64,000 nt of DNA. Source: Chloroflexota bacterium. Lineage in GTDB: Bacteria > Chloroflexota > Anaerolineae > Anaerolineales > UBA4823. Made by a program: the position numbers and the translations under genes. The notes beneath the pieces are model-generated. The model was not told the DNA's origin. It saw nothing but the letters and a program-made list of their open reading frames with translations, and did not search any database. Below, in pieces: positions 46,056-55,493 of the stretch. Each line of letters begins with the position of its first letter. The first letter of the stretch is position 1. The DNA lies in NCBI GenBank assembly GCA_029265355.1, contig JAJUJL010000002.1, forward strand, positions 268,803-332,802. Direction: 5' to 3'.

Positions 46056-47912
46056 ATGGAAAGAAGAGCGATGAAAGCCTTGCACAGGGTGATTTTTCTA
46101 TGGTTGTTATTGATGATACCCCTGCAGAGCGCGCTGGGGCAAGCTGAGTCAAATCCAGCGGAAACACCGGACGCGTGGACAGCAGTGGCGCCAGGCGTGG
46201 ATTTCCAGCTCTTCAACCTGACCAACCCGCGCAAGATCCAGATCTTTGTCACTCGCATGAATCCCAGCGATCCGAATGTGACCATCGAGACCGGCATCGG
46301 TGGTGGACGCATCATCTCCGGCAGAGAAACTGTTTTGAATATGGCCTTGCGCTACGACCAGGCTATCAACTATTGGGGTGAGCAGTGGGGGAATCGCAAC
46401 CAGGTGGTAGCAGCGATCAACGGTTATTTTTTCGACACGACGACCGGAGAACCGTGGAGCGGGGTGATCCATTCCTCCTGGCAGGCGCATCGCTACACGC
46501 CGACCATCGGCGACGCTGGTTTTACCTGGACTTTGGACCGGCAGGCTTTTATTGGGGCGTGTGTGTACTACGTCGCCGAGAAAAATGACGTCACTTTTCC
46601 AGACGGTTACAACCCAAACCTTTCGGGGGTCAATATCGCCCGCAGCGACGAAAACTTTATCCTGTACACGCCTCAGTATGACTCGAATACCCACACCGTG
46701 GCATCCAGCACAGCTCCGGTTCTAGAGCTGGTGGTGCAGCTTGAGCGACCGGGAATGTTGATCTCCGATCCCGGTTTTGTGCGCGGCTATGTTCGCGAAA
46801 TCCGCAACAACAAAGGCGCCACATTGATACCTTTTGATTCGGTTGTGCTCGCTTTTTGGGGCAGCACGCGCGATTCCGTGCTCAGCCGTGTGAACAGCGG
46901 CGTCATCCAGGCCGGGAGCGAGGTGCGCCTGACCCAAGAGGTGACTGACTGCCTGAGTGAGCCAGTCAAGCGCCCCTGGGTAAAGTCGTATGCCGGCTTA
47001 GGAGGGGACTATCATTTCCTGACGGATGGTGTGAAGCGCACCAGCTTCTCAAATCCGGATGCAAATGTACCAAATTCCCGCACAGCGGTAGCTTTCAAGG
47101 CCACCCAGGTGGACGGCGTTCGGGTAATAGAATATATCTACTTCATCGTGGTCGATGGCTTCAACCCGAACAGTCTTGGTATCACGATACCCGAGCTGGC
47201 GGATTGGCTCGTATCGACATTGGGTGTCACGGATGGCGTCTCGCTGGACAGCGGCGGATCATCAACTATGGTTGTCAATAATGCTGTTGTTAACAATACA
47301 ACCTGCAATTTCACTCGAGATTGCGGTGTTCTGGCAGCGGATGGCTCCAATCCTGCAGATGCATTGCTGCCATTGGATCAAACCTACGGTGTCTCCTGGA
47401 CTGATGAAAACGGCGCGGTCGAACCGCTAGTTGGCACCAGCCTGATGATGGTTGTTTCACAGCCGGTCAGCAAGTCCAACGCCCTGGGTGTGACACAGGA
47501 GGTCGCAGTGACACAGACCACCTCGGTGCGCCTGGGTCCAGGGAGCAATTATTCCGCGATCACCAGCGTTGGGGTGGGGAGTATTGGGATGATTGTCGAT
47601 CACTTCACTGCTCTGGATGGGGTGTTGGCAAAGGGTGATTATTGGTGGTATGTGGATTTCAATAACGTGACTGGTTGGGTACGGGAGCCTGATCTTCTGC
47701 CCCTGACACCGGTAAACCTGGGCAATAATGTCTATTTGCCCATCATGGGCAAGGGAACGGTGCAAACCCAGGCTGCGTTGGACGCTCGCCTGGCATTGCA
47801 GGAGACATGGCCGGTGCCCCTTGCTGTACTCAGCACAGAACTGGGACCCGTTCAAAACGAGTATATCGATCCAATCATTGATCCGCAGCGTTTTCCCTCC
47901 TACACGCCCTGA
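46056..47912 (+). CDS. Secreted phosphodiester glycosidase (NAGPA domain) with SH3 domain
   Basis: About 618 residues. A signal peptide is visible (basic start, then LWLLLMIPLQSALG). Residues about 40-430 match the NAGPA/DUF2233 fold: 'VAAINGYFFDTTTGEPWSG' and the terminal catalytic motif 'VSLDSGGSSTMVV'. Such enzymes remove GlcNAc from phosphodiesters on exopolysaccharides. Residues about 480-540 form an SH3-type wall-binding domain ('TSVRLGPGSNY'...'WWYVDFNN'), after which 'NVYLPIMGKG' occurs internally. The start is uncertain among GTG 46047, ATG 46056 and ATG 46071. The stop overlaps the next ATG (TGATG). Confidence 0.88.
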   Translation: MERRAMKALHRVIFLWLLLMIPLQSALGQAESNPAETPDAWTAVAPGVDFQLFNLTNPRKIQIFVTRMNPSDPNVTIETGIGGGRIISGRETVLNMALRYDQAINYWGEQWGNRNQVVAAINGYFFDTTTGEPWSGVIHSSWQAHRYTPTIGDAGFTWTLDRQAFIGACVYYVAEKNDVTFPDGYNPNLSGVNIARSDENFILYTPQYDSNTHTVASSTAPVLELVVQLERPGMLISDPGFVRGYVREIRNNKGATLIPFDSVVLAFWGSTRDSVLSRVNSGVIQAGSEVRLTQEVTDCLSEPVKRPWVKSYAGLGGDYHFLTDGVKRTSFSNPDANVPNSRTAVAFKATQVDGVRVIEYIYFIVVDGFNPNSLGITIPELADWLVSTLGVTDGVSLDSGGSSTMVVNNAVVNNTTCNFTRDCGVLAADGSNPADALLPLDQTYGVSWTDENGAVEPLVGTSLMMVVSQPVSKSNALGVTQEVAVTQTTSVRLGPGSNYSAITSVGVGSIGMIVDHFTALDGVLAKGDYWWYVDFNNVTGWVREPDLLPLTPVNLGNNVYLPIMGKGTVQTQAALDARLALQETWPVPLAVLSTELGPVQNEYIDPIIDPQRFPSYTP

Positions 47913-48664
47913 TGATTGATCTCCCGGGTGAATTGTTCCAGCCATACATATCACTCAAAGATGTATGGGTTGTGATGATTATCTTCGTTGCTACACTGGT
48001 GCGATCATCGTTGGGATTTGGCGATGCCCTGCTGGCAATGCCACTGCTCGGTATGCTGGTTGGTTTCCCGATGGCCACTCCATTGATGGGTATGGTGGCG
48101 CCCACGATTTCTTCCTTGATCCTGTTGAGCGATTGGCGGAAGGTTGAATGGCAGATTAACCGGCATTTGATCCTGGCTACGATCCTGGGTATCCCCTTTG
48201 GATTACTCCTTTTGCGTTATGCGCCTGGCATGTGGGTGAAAGGCATCCTGGGTGTATTATTGATCGGGTTTGGACTGTTCCGCTTGATGAAGCCAAACAC
48301 ACCCGAGTTGAAACAGCGGCGCTTTGCGTATGCATTTGGAGTTTTAGCGGGCATCCTCGGAGCTGCATACAATACGAATGGCCCTCCGGTCGTGGTCTAT
48401 GGCAGCCTGCGGCGATGGTCGCCAGAGCGCTTTCGAGCCACGCTGCAGGGCTATTTCTTTCCTACCGGAATGTTCATTCTGCTCGGGCAGGCAGCAGCGG
48501 GGCTGTGGAGCGCTCACGTTCTGCGATTATATTTCTACAGCCTGCCGTTTGTGCTGGTTGCCATCTGGGTCGGCGGGAGGTTGAACCGCCGCATCTCCTT
48601 TGTAAATTTCGAGCGAGTGGTGTTCATAGCTCTGGTGGTTTTCGGGGCGATGCTATTGTTCTAG
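47912..48664 (+). CDS. TauE/SafE-family permease
   Basis: A 250-residue protein with about eight helices in two similar halves, typical of TauE/SafE (DUF81) sulfite or sulfoacetate exporters. Family features are 'LVRSSLGFGDALLAMPLLGM' and 'AGILGAAYNTNGPPVVVYG', the Gly-rich half-repeats around conserved Gly/Asn. The start overlaps the glycosidase stop by one base, so the two are coupled, although a shared function is not obvious. Substrate is probably an organic sulfur anion, but not determinable. Confidence 0.88.
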   Translation: MIDLPGELFQPYISLKDVWVVMIIFVATLVRSSLGFGDALLAMPLLGMLVGFPMATPLMGMVAPTISSLILLSDWRKVEWQINRHLILATILGIPFGLLLLRYAPGMWVKGILGVLLIGFGLFRLMKPNTPELKQRRFAYAFGVLAGILGAAYNTNGPPVVVYGSLRRWSPERFRATLQGYFFPTGMFILLGQAAAGLWSAHVLRLYFYSLPFVLVAIWVGGRLNRRISFVNFERVVFIALVVFGAMLLF

Positions 48665-48668
48665 AAGT

Positions 48669-49466
48669 ATGAGCGATTATCGAGCAGATCGGAAACGCTT
48701 CAGCGGTATTGCAGAGGTGTATGACCAACACCGCCCGAATCCGCCGGAAGAGATGGCAGTTATCCTGTGCGGGTTGGCGGGTGTGGCTACGCCACGCGTG
48801 GTGGTGGATTTGGGTTGCGGCACCGGTTTATCGACCCGCTATTGGGGAGATAAAGCTCAGCGGGTGTGCGGAATCGATCCAACCGTTGACATGCTGCGGC
48901 AGGCGCGACTGGCTACGCACCAGGATAATGTCTCTTTTTGCCTGGGTGTCTCGCACGAGACGGGGTTACCATCGGGCTGCGCCGACATCGTTACCTGCTC
49001 CCAATCATTCCATTGGATGGAGCCGTCTAGCACGCTGAGCGAGGTACGGCGCATCTTGAGGCCAGGTGGTGTGTTTTCTGCTTGTGATTACGATTGGCCT
49101 CCCATCACACTTTCCTGGAGGGTCTCACAAGCCTATCAGGAAACGATGAGCAGAGTGCGAACTTATGAACGCGATCTTGGGAATGAAACCCCCCGCTGGG
49201 ATAAATCCGGGCATTTGCGGCGCATGCAGGAGAGCGGGGTGTTTCGTCACACGACCGAAGTGTTGTTGCACAAGGTGGAGCGGGGCAATGCGCGGCGCCT
49301 CGTGGGGTTGGTCAACAGCTTTGGCAGCGTGGCGCGATTGAAGTTGCATGGTCTCAGCGATGCTGATCTGGGGATAGATCATCTGTACCGCGTGGCACTA
49401 GAGGAATTGGGCGAAGGCGATGGCGACTGGTATTTCAGCGCACGTGTGCGGATTGGCGTTGTGTAA
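48669..49466 (+). CDS. Class I SAM-dependent methyltransferase
   Basis: A 265-residue Rossmann methyltransferase (Methyltransf_11). Motif I is 'VVVDLGCGTGLSTRYW', a later 'GIDPTVDMLRQAR' gives the SAM ribose acid, and motif III-like 'TCSQSFHWM' and 'RILRPGGVFSACDYDWPP' follow. The substrate is a small molecule by family pattern and cannot be named. It starts 4 bp after the permease stop. Confidence 0.9.
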   Translation: MSDYRADRKRFSGIAEVYDQHRPNPPEEMAVILCGLAGVATPRVVVDLGCGTGLSTRYWGDKAQRVCGIDPTVDMLRQARLATHQDNVSFCLGVSHETGLPSGCADIVTCSQSFHWMEPSSTLSEVRRILRPGGVFSACDYDWPPITLSWRVSQAYQETMSRVRTYERDLGNETPRWDKSGHLRRMQESGVFRHTTEVLLHKVERGNARRLVGLVNSFGSVARLKLHGLSDADLGIDHLYRVALEELGEGDGDWYFSARVRIGVV

Positions 49467-49703
49467 AAGCTCATCATGGTGATTGAGCCAGGCCGATCAT
49501 CCCTGGACTATCCGATTCCAGTGCCGGGTCGCTTAGCTTAATGACCGAGATAAAACTAGCAGAGCTTCGGGATTTATCGCACTTTTTATTCACCTCTTGG
49601 AACACTATCGTATACAATTATTGGTGTAATTCCTGCTACCCTGACAGGTGTGCGGGGATCATGGGCTGCTCCAAGTCCGAACTTTGAGTGGAGGTGAGGG
49701 TGC

Positions 49704-50531
49704 ATGGCTGCTGATCGAAGAGATCTCATACTGCCACTGACTCGCAGGGTTGCATTGGTTGTGATCCCTTTCTTGCTCGTTGCATTCATCATGCTTTTCT
49801 TCTTCCCTGGAAAAACTGAGCAATACTTTGCCTGGAACCTGCAACCTGAGATGAGCGCCATGATGCTCGCTGCTGCTTATGCGGGGGGAATTTATTTTTT
49901 TACCGGCGTATTGGCTTCACGGCATTGGCACCAGGTGAAGGTCGGTTTCTTGCCGACTTTCGCATTCACCGCGATGACAGGGGTGGCAACGATCTTACAT
50001 TGGGAACTCTTCAATCATGCCCATCTCGCTTTTTATGCCTGGGTAGGCATGAGTATCATTGCGCCAGTCATCATTCTGGCAGTGTGGCTAAACAACCGTC
50101 TTGAGGATCCGCTGTATCCGGAGAAAGGCGAGGTGATCATCTCTTATGGTCTGCGTCGCTTTTTTGGCTTGATCTGCGCGGTCACCTTGATTGTGGCAGC
50201 GGTGTTGTTTCTGGTACCAAATCTGTTGATTGATGCATGGCCCTGGGAGTTAACTCCATTGACTGCCAGAATTGTCGCTGCGATGTTCTCACTACCCGGG
50301 GTTCTCGGTTTGGAACTGGTCTTCGAGACGCGCTGGAGCGCAGCGCGCCTCACGCTTCAGGCGCAAGGATTTTCGATTTTTTTGATCCTGGTTGCGGCCG
50401 TGGTCAGTCACAATGATTTCTCGCCAGGGCTGTCCACCTGGTTGTTCAATGACGGGCTGGCGCTGATTTTGCTGGGAATTATCACCAGCTTTATTTACAT
50501 GGAAGCCCAGGCTCCTGTCAGGCGGGTATAG
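49704..50531 (+). CDS. Integral membrane protein, unknown family
   Basis: A 275-residue protein with about eight hydrophobic helices and short loops. Notable are paired His/Trp residues ('ASRHWHQVKVG', 'LHWELFNHAHLAFYAW') near helices 3-4, which could be haem or metal ligands, but no family motif is recognised. A good GGAGGTGAGGG ribosome site lies before the ATG. It is flanked by 237 and 183 non-coding bases and appears monocistronic. A TACAAT at 49613-49618 (approximate) might be a -10 element. Confidence 0.7.
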   Translation: MAADRRDLILPLTRRVALVVIPFLLVAFIMLFFFPGKTEQYFAWNLQPEMSAMMLAAAYAGGIYFFTGVLASRHWHQVKVGFLPTFAFTAMTGVATILHWELFNHAHLAFYAWVGMSIIAPVIILAVWLNNRLEDPLYPEKGEVIISYGLRRFFGLICAVTLIVAAVLFLVPNLLIDAWPWELTPLTARIVAAMFSLPGVLGLELVFETRWSAARLTLQAQGFSIFLILVAAVVSHNDFSPGLSTWLFNDGLALILLGIITSFIYMEAQAPVRRV

Positions 50532-50714
50532 CGGACATCCATCGCCCTTACAGAGCTGCTGGAACGCGCAAATTCAGTCCCCCCTCGAAAGGTTATTAGC
50601 GGTTACCCCCATGGACAATCTGTGTGATGAGCGGTCATCCACCGGGAGTGACGGGATAAGCATTTGCTGCGGATGTGCCCGAGAAGATGACTTTCATTCT
50701 CAACTCTCGAGGCA

Positions 50715-52364
50715 CTAGCGTGAAAGGATTGGCAGATATATTCTGGGCGGTAGGTCGAGCTTAAGCAACTGCGCCGCATTGCGCAGGAAATTCCCACGGC
50801 CCGATGCCCAAAGGATGCGCGCTTGAGCGGTTCCCGGAAGATCGTAAGCCACAAAGCCGGAATGCGCGGTGTTGAGCACGACTTCCAGGTCTGGGTCGTG
50901 ATCGATATTGGCTAACGTAGGTGCAGCCAGGGAACCGTTCCAATCTGAGCTACCAAAAGCAGCAGGCAATTCGAGGATGTGCAGGGGGGCGCCAAGATGA
51001 TCGAGAAGATACAACTTGCCAGTAGCCCCGCTGCCTTTCTGCGCCCAGGATGCAAAGATCACCTCGGCTTTGCCGTCATTGTCCAGGTCGGCAACCACCG
51101 GCTCTGATGCGAAGCGGTAGAAGCCCTCCGCTGGCTGGTAGACCGAGAAGGGCCAGGCGCCATGCTCGGTTTTATCCAACCAGAAGGCATGCACTCGCCC
51201 ATCATACGAGGCATAGAGCACCTCTTGTTGACCATCGCCATCCAGGTCGGCGATGACCGGGTTAGGTTGGGCGCTTTCGATCACATTGTAATCTTCACTC
51301 AGCGGAGAACCGGTATCAACGGGGATATTGCTCCAGTCGTGAGCGCCAGAAGCAAAACGCCAACGGTCTGGGCGGAAAAGGTACACAGCCATGTACTGGC
51401 TGGGGTAACCTGGAATACAGTCGTACATGTTGCCTGTAACAGCAATTTCCGGGAAGCCATCATTGTTCAAATCGGCAATCGCGGCTGGACCATGAGCGAA
51501 ATTGGCGCGGTAGCGCTCGGCGCGCCCATCGGATGGGTCGCAGGTTCCCCAACCGCGCAGCTCGGTTGCCAGGCTTTCCCAGACGCCGACCTTGCCCCAG
51601 CCTTTGCCGCCATAGGCTGGATTGGCAGGAATCTGGCTGCCATCCGCCTCGTAGGCATTGATGTAATGCACATCCGAAGGCACAACCAACTCGGAGCGCC
51701 CATCGCCATCCATATCTCCTGCGGCGACGTTGTCGTTGAAAACACCATAGGCGTAACCGGAATCGTTGCTGAGCTGGGGCCAGCCAGCCCGCAGCGCGCC
51801 GGTGTGCTCGTACACCCAGGTGCTGGTTTTCGAGCCGATTGCGGCGGTGACGATGATTTCCAGATCCTGATTGCCATCCAAATCAGCCAGCGATAAGCCG
51901 CGCAACTCACTGGTGGTGGGACGATTGGGCCATCCTGGTTTGAAGTAGCCGAGCTGGTTGTAGACAGAAACATATCCGCCAGAATGCGCCGTGATGATCT
52001 CCAAAGCGCCATCGTCTTCGAGATCCGCCACAGCAATGCCAGGCCAGGTGCGACCTACGTTTGAAGCAGCCGGCTCAGAACGATCGTGTCCTGAAGGCAT
52101 GCGCCATTTTGGAACTCCGGAAGAACCGTCCAGCACAACAATGGAGTAAGCCGAGGCGATCACTTCCGGCGCGCCATCCCCATCCAGGTCAGCAACTGCT
52201 GGAGAGGAGTACCAGCCCGTTTCGCACCAGGAGTTGAAGCAGCCAGCGTTCGACCACTTAAGGGTGGGAATTTGAATGGCAGTGTACGAAGCAGGTGCAG
52301 AGGCTGGCAGGGTTAACAAAAGCGCGAACAGGATCGCAACCGAAAGAAACTGTGAGCGTCTCAT
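50715..52364 (-). CDS. Secreted FG-GAP/VCBS repeat protein with C-terminal YLP tail
   Basis: A 549-residue protein. An N-terminal signal peptide (residues 1-25) is followed by a beta-propeller built from at least seven FG-GAP-type repeats, each with an Asp-rich calcium loop such as 'VADLDGDGAPEVIA', 'LADLDGNQDLEIIV', 'AGDMDGDGRSELVV' and 'IADLDGDGQQEVLY'. The protein ends in 'PRIYLPILSR'. Propellers of this type bind polysaccharide or protein ligands outside the cell. An AGGA site lies 8 bp upstream of the ATG. Confidence 0.9.
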   Translation of the reverse strand: MRRSQFLSVAILFALLLTLPASAPASYTAIQIPTLKWSNAGCFNSWCETGWYSSPAVADLDGDGAPEVIASAYSIVVLDGSSGVPKWRMPSGHDRSEPAASNVGRTWPGIAVADLEDDGALEIITAHSGGYVSVYNQLGYFKPGWPNRPTTSELRGLSLADLDGNQDLEIIVTAAIGSKTSTWVYEHTGALRAGWPQLSNDSGYAYGVFNDNVAAGDMDGDGRSELVVPSDVHYINAYEADGSQIPANPAYGGKGWGKVGVWESLATELRGWGTCDPSDGRAERYRANFAHGPAAIADLNNDGFPEIAVTGNMYDCIPGYPSQYMAVYLFRPDRWRFASGAHDWSNIPVDTGSPLSEDYNVIESAQPNPVIADLDGDGQQEVLYASYDGRVHAFWLDKTEHGAWPFSVYQPAEGFYRFASEPVVADLDNDGKAEVIFASWAQKGSGATGKLYLLDHLGAPLHILELPAAFGSSDWNGSLAAPTLANIDHDPDLEVVLNTAHSGFVAYDLPGTAQARILWASGRGNFLRNAAQLLKLDLPPRIYLPILSR

Positions 52365-52450
52365 AGCTTTTTCCTGGATGAAGATTTACCCCACCTTACA
52401 CAAAGATTCGCCGGTTGCCAAGCGCCCAAAGGTACTTTTTTGATCTTTGC

Positions 52451-52553
52451 TGTCATTGCGAGATTCGGCTATGCCGCCAGGCGGCACTCAAATGAAGAAA
52501 TGACAAATATGTCATGAGTAGACCAGCGTACTGTGCTGGTCGTGGCAATCTCC
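52451..52553 (+). repeat. Cluster of three perfect hairpins within a repeat-like segment
   Basis: The segment begins TGTCATTGCGAG and ends GTGGCAATCTCC, sequences I recall as parts of dispersed repeats in several bacteria. Inside it are three perfect palindromes: TGCCGCC-A-GGCGGCA (52472-52486), ATGACA-AATA-TGTCAT (52500-52515), and GACCAGC (52521-52527) with GCTGGTC (52535-52541). The rest of the gap 52365-52689 holds the GGAGG ribosome site of the peptidase but no gene. Confidence 0.6.
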
Positions 52554-52689
52554 TACCAGCTCATTTTGCGTGGCCCACATCGTGCGAGCAGCTTATGGCC
52601 ACGACTATAATGCAACGAAGATCGGCCAGTTGCGTATACTGATAAGGCTCGTGCTGTGAGCAATTTCACAATTTTTGACCTGGAGGCGT

Positions 52690-53913
52690 ATGCGACTCGA
52701 TCCCTTGATTTCTCTCGCTGAAGATTGGTTGCACACCCTGTGTGGGCATTACCCGCGCCGCTCAACAGGCAGCTTCGCCAATCACCAGGCAACCGAGTTC
52801 ATCGCCCAGGCATTTCCGCCCTCTTTTCACATCGAAACCCCATCTTTCGAGTGCCTGGATTGGTCCGACGAGGGCGCCAGTCTGCAAGTGGGTGTAGAAT
52901 CCTTTCCCGTTCAAAGCAGTCCGTTCTCCCTGGCTTTCTCGGGTTCAGGTGCGCTTGAAGTGGTCAGGACATTTGCTGAAATGCAGGAATTGGATGCAGC
53001 CGGGAAGATCGTGCTGCTTGGTGGGGAAATCGCGCATGAGCCTTTGATGCCCAAAAAATTTCCTTTTTTCAAGGTTGACGAGCAACAGCAGGTCATCGCG
53101 CTGTTGGAACAGAAGTCTCCCCTGGCGCTGGTGACTGCCTGCCCGCCCAGCCCGGGTATGTCTGGCGGTCTCTATCCGACGCCGCTGTTCGAAGATGGCG
53201 ATTTCGACATCCCCTCATGCTTTCTGAGCCAGGAAGATGGCGAGCGACTTGCGCGCTACGCAGGTCAAGAGGTTAGATTGGAGATCCGTTCGCAGCGCGT
53301 GGTATCCCGCGCCAGCAATGTGATTGCGCGCAAAACGGCTGGCGGCGGGGATAGCGGGGGACATTTCCTGCTGTTCACCGCTCACCTGGACAGTAAGCCC
53401 ACCACGCCAGGCGCATTGGATAACGCCGCCGGGGTTGTCACATTGCTGCTGCTGGCTGAGTTGCTCAAAGACGAAGCGCTGCCGCTCGATCTAGAAATCG
53501 TGGCTTTCAACGGCGAGGAATATTACTCTGCGCCTGGGGAAGTGGCTTACCTGGAGCAGGTGCAGCCACGTTTGAAAAACCTGCGCCTGGCCGTCAATCT
53601 GGATGGACTGGGCTACGTGGCTGGGGCTACTCACTTTTCGACTTACAATCTTCCACCGGAACAAGAGGCAGCTCTAATTAGGCTGTTTGCCAGCTATCCT
53701 GGTTTGTTGCCCGGTCCGCAGTGGTACCAGGGCGATCACACCATCTTCGTGCAACAAGGGCTTCCGGCAGTGGCGCTCACCTGCCAGGCATTCGCCGAGG
53801 CCTGGAGCAATTTCACCCACACGCCGCAGGATACGCCCGATAAAGTCGATCCAGCAAAACTTGTGGAAGCGGCAAAGGCGCTGAGCGAGCTGGCGCGGCG
53901 CAATGTCAGTTGA
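52690..53913 (+). CDS. M28-family zinc aminopeptidase
   Basis: A 407-residue peptidase from the ATG at 52690, which has GGAGG 4-5 bp upstream. Two-zinc ligands are visible: His and Asp in 'FTAHLDSKPTTPGALDNAAG', catalytic Glu and ligand Glu in 'FNGEEYYSAPGE', Asp in 'VNLDGLGY', and a C-terminal His in 'QGDHTIF'. A PA-like insertion lies at about residues 85-215. No signal peptide is seen, so it seems cytoplasmic. Its last 8 bp overlap the convergent gene. Confidence 0.93.
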   Translation: MRLDPLISLAEDWLHTLCGHYPRRSTGSFANHQATEFIAQAFPPSFHIETPSFECLDWSDEGASLQVGVESFPVQSSPFSLAFSGSGALEVVRTFAEMQELDAAGKIVLLGGEIAHEPLMPKKFPFFKVDEQQQVIALLEQKSPLALVTACPPSPGMSGGLYPTPLFEDGDFDIPSCFLSQEDGERLARYAGQEVRLEIRSQRVVSRASNVIARKTAGGGDSGGHFLLFTAHLDSKPTTPGALDNAAGVVTLLLLAELLKDEALPLDLEIVAFNGEEYYSAPGEVAYLEQVQPRLKNLRLAVNLDGLGYVAGATHFSTYNLPPEQEAALIRLFASYPGLLPGPQWYQGDHTIFVQQGLPAVALTCQAFAEAWSNFTHTPQDTPDKVDPAKLVEAAKALSELARRNVS

Positions 53914-55420
53914 TCTCTCTGCGCCTGTGGGCAAGCAACAGTCCAACAAATGGCAGCAAGAGGGGGATAGCACTGGCGAGGCACGGCGCGCGCGGCGCAG
54001 GAGATGTTTCGCTTGCCTCAACCGGAGCAGGTGTGGACGAGGCTGCTTCGCCAACGGCAGCCAGCGTGGGAGCAGGTGAAAGTGTGGGTGGGAGCGGAGT
54101 GTCTGTGGCCGGAGGTTGCGCCGCGACAGTGGGAGTGACGGTGGGCTGTGAGGTAGCTGTAAAATGCGGGGTATCGCTGGGCGTTGGCGTCGGTGGGAGC
54201 GGCGTGGCGGTGAGCAACAGGTAATCGTAGCCGTTATCCTGGCGAGCTAATACTTCAGGCGCAGTTCCAGCGATCCAGTCGAGGATTTCCCTGGAGCGCT
54301 CCAGATTGGGCTGCAACTCCAACGAACGCTTCAGGCTGCGCAGCGCTATCTCGAGCTCGGAGTAGTCGAAGATGGGGTTGCCGCTCCAGTATTGGCGGTA
54401 TAAGAAGTGAGTCCAAAGCAGCTCTGCGTTGCCCAGGTGCCAGAGAGCGTCATTCGGCAGTATCTCCAATGCGCGCTGGTAGGCGTCTTTGGCCTCCAGG
54501 TAGAGTTGTTCTCCTCCTGGATCATCGCGCATATCTCGCCGGAAGTAGATCGCTTCTTTGCAGGCTTTGCCTAATCTCCCCCACGCTTCGCCATCTCTTG
54601 GATTGGATTGCACATTTTGGCGCTCCTGCAGGATACGCAGCCAATGGGCGGGTTGAACGATAGTCACTTCCAGGTTGTCTTCGGCTGAAGGCTCAAAATC
54701 GCGAAAACTCCAACGCACCTCGCTACCGCTGATCTCGGCTCCGGGGGTGGTGGAAGAAAAACCGGTGTGCCCGCTGAGCATCACATTCTGGGTATTGGCC
54801 GGGTAAGGAAGACGCACGATCACATCTGCCTGGCCGATCGTCCCAGCCCAGCCCGCGCCTGTTTCCAGCACATAGCGGAAGGCGATCAACTTGATATTGC
54901 TCTGTGGAAAATCGCCCTGGACGTTGGCGGTGTAGACGACTTTTAGCTGCACATCTTCCCCGGCAGGAAAAACGACATCGAAGGCAGCCCAAGGGATGGG
55001 GCGACCTTCCCAGGTATCATAAGGCGAGGGCTCGAACACACGCCGGGTCGGAGTGGATTTCTCATTGATGTACGCCTTCAGATCACGGATTTCCGGATAA
55101 TTAGAGAAGCCATCCGATGCGCCGTTCCAAAAGGTGAGTGGGAAGCGCACAACCAGCGTTTCGGTTTGTTTGCCCGTATTGCGCATGGTGAAGATGGCGG
55201 TTGTGCGCGACTGCCCAGCGGTGCCGCTGGTAGGGTTGGAGATCACATCGAGCAGGACTGTTTCTGAGAGCATTTGCACCCGGGTGGTCTCGCTGCCCGG
55301 CAGGGGATTTGCACCGGGTGGTACATCTGGCGGGGCAACATCAGCGAGGGCGCCATTTGCCAGGACCAGGCAAGCGACAAGTGCCAGGCAGGACGCCACG
55401 AGATTGTGCAGTTTGCGCAT
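53906..55420 (-). CDS. Secreted TPR protein with Pro/Thr linker and C-terminal membrane anchor
   Basis: A 504-residue protein. It has a signal peptide (residues 1-26), an N-terminal beta-rich domain of the DUF4424 kind (residues about 30-265), and a TPR-like helical stretch with 'AKDAYQRALEILPNDALWHLG' in part (residues about 275-395). A Pro/Thr/Ser-rich linker follows (about 400-475), and it ends in 'PCLASAIPLLLPFVGLLLAHRRR'-like hydrophobic tail plus basic residues, shown in short: PCLASAIPLLL then HRRREIN. This is a tripartite sorting-signal shape. Good GGAGATAG site before the ATG; divergent from the glycosyltransferase. Confidence 0.85.
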   Translation of the reverse strand: MRKLHNLVASCLALVACLVLANGALADVAPPDVPPGANPLPGSETTRVQMLSETVLLDVISNPTSGTAGQSRTTAIFTMRNTGKQTETLVVRFPLTFWNGASDGFSNYPEIRDLKAYINEKSTPTRRVFEPSPYDTWEGRPIPWAAFDVVFPAGEDVQLKVVYTANVQGDFPQSNIKLIAFRYVLETGAGWAGTIGQADVIVRLPYPANTQNVMLSGHTGFSSTTPGAEISGSEVRWSFRDFEPSAEDNLEVTIVQPAHWLRILQERQNVQSNPRDGEAWGRLGKACKEAIYFRRDMRDDPGGEQLYLEAKDAYQRALEILPNDALWHLGNAELLWTHFLYRQYWSGNPIFDYSELEIALRSLKRSLELQPNLERSREILDWIAGTAPEVLARQDNGYDYLLLTATPLPPTPTPSDTPHFTATSQPTVTPTVAAQPPATDTPLPPTLSPAPTLAAVGEAASSTPAPVEASETSPAPRAPCLASAIPLLLPFVGLLLAHRRREIN

Positions 55421-55479
55421 AGCTATCTCCGTTCCGGTTGTGTTAGATATGGAATTATCTCATGAAACTTCGCATCGAC

Positions 55480-55485
55480 TATAAT
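55480..55485 (+). promoter_or_regulatory. -10 element giving a leaderless glycosyltransferase transcript
   Basis: TATAAT lies exactly 8 nt before the ATG at 55494, so the start point should fall at the start codon. The -35 region is weak, TTATCT at 55455-55460 being a candidate with a 19-bp spacer. No Shine-Dalgarno sequence is present. Confidence 0.55.
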
Positions 55486-55493
55486 CTATAGAT

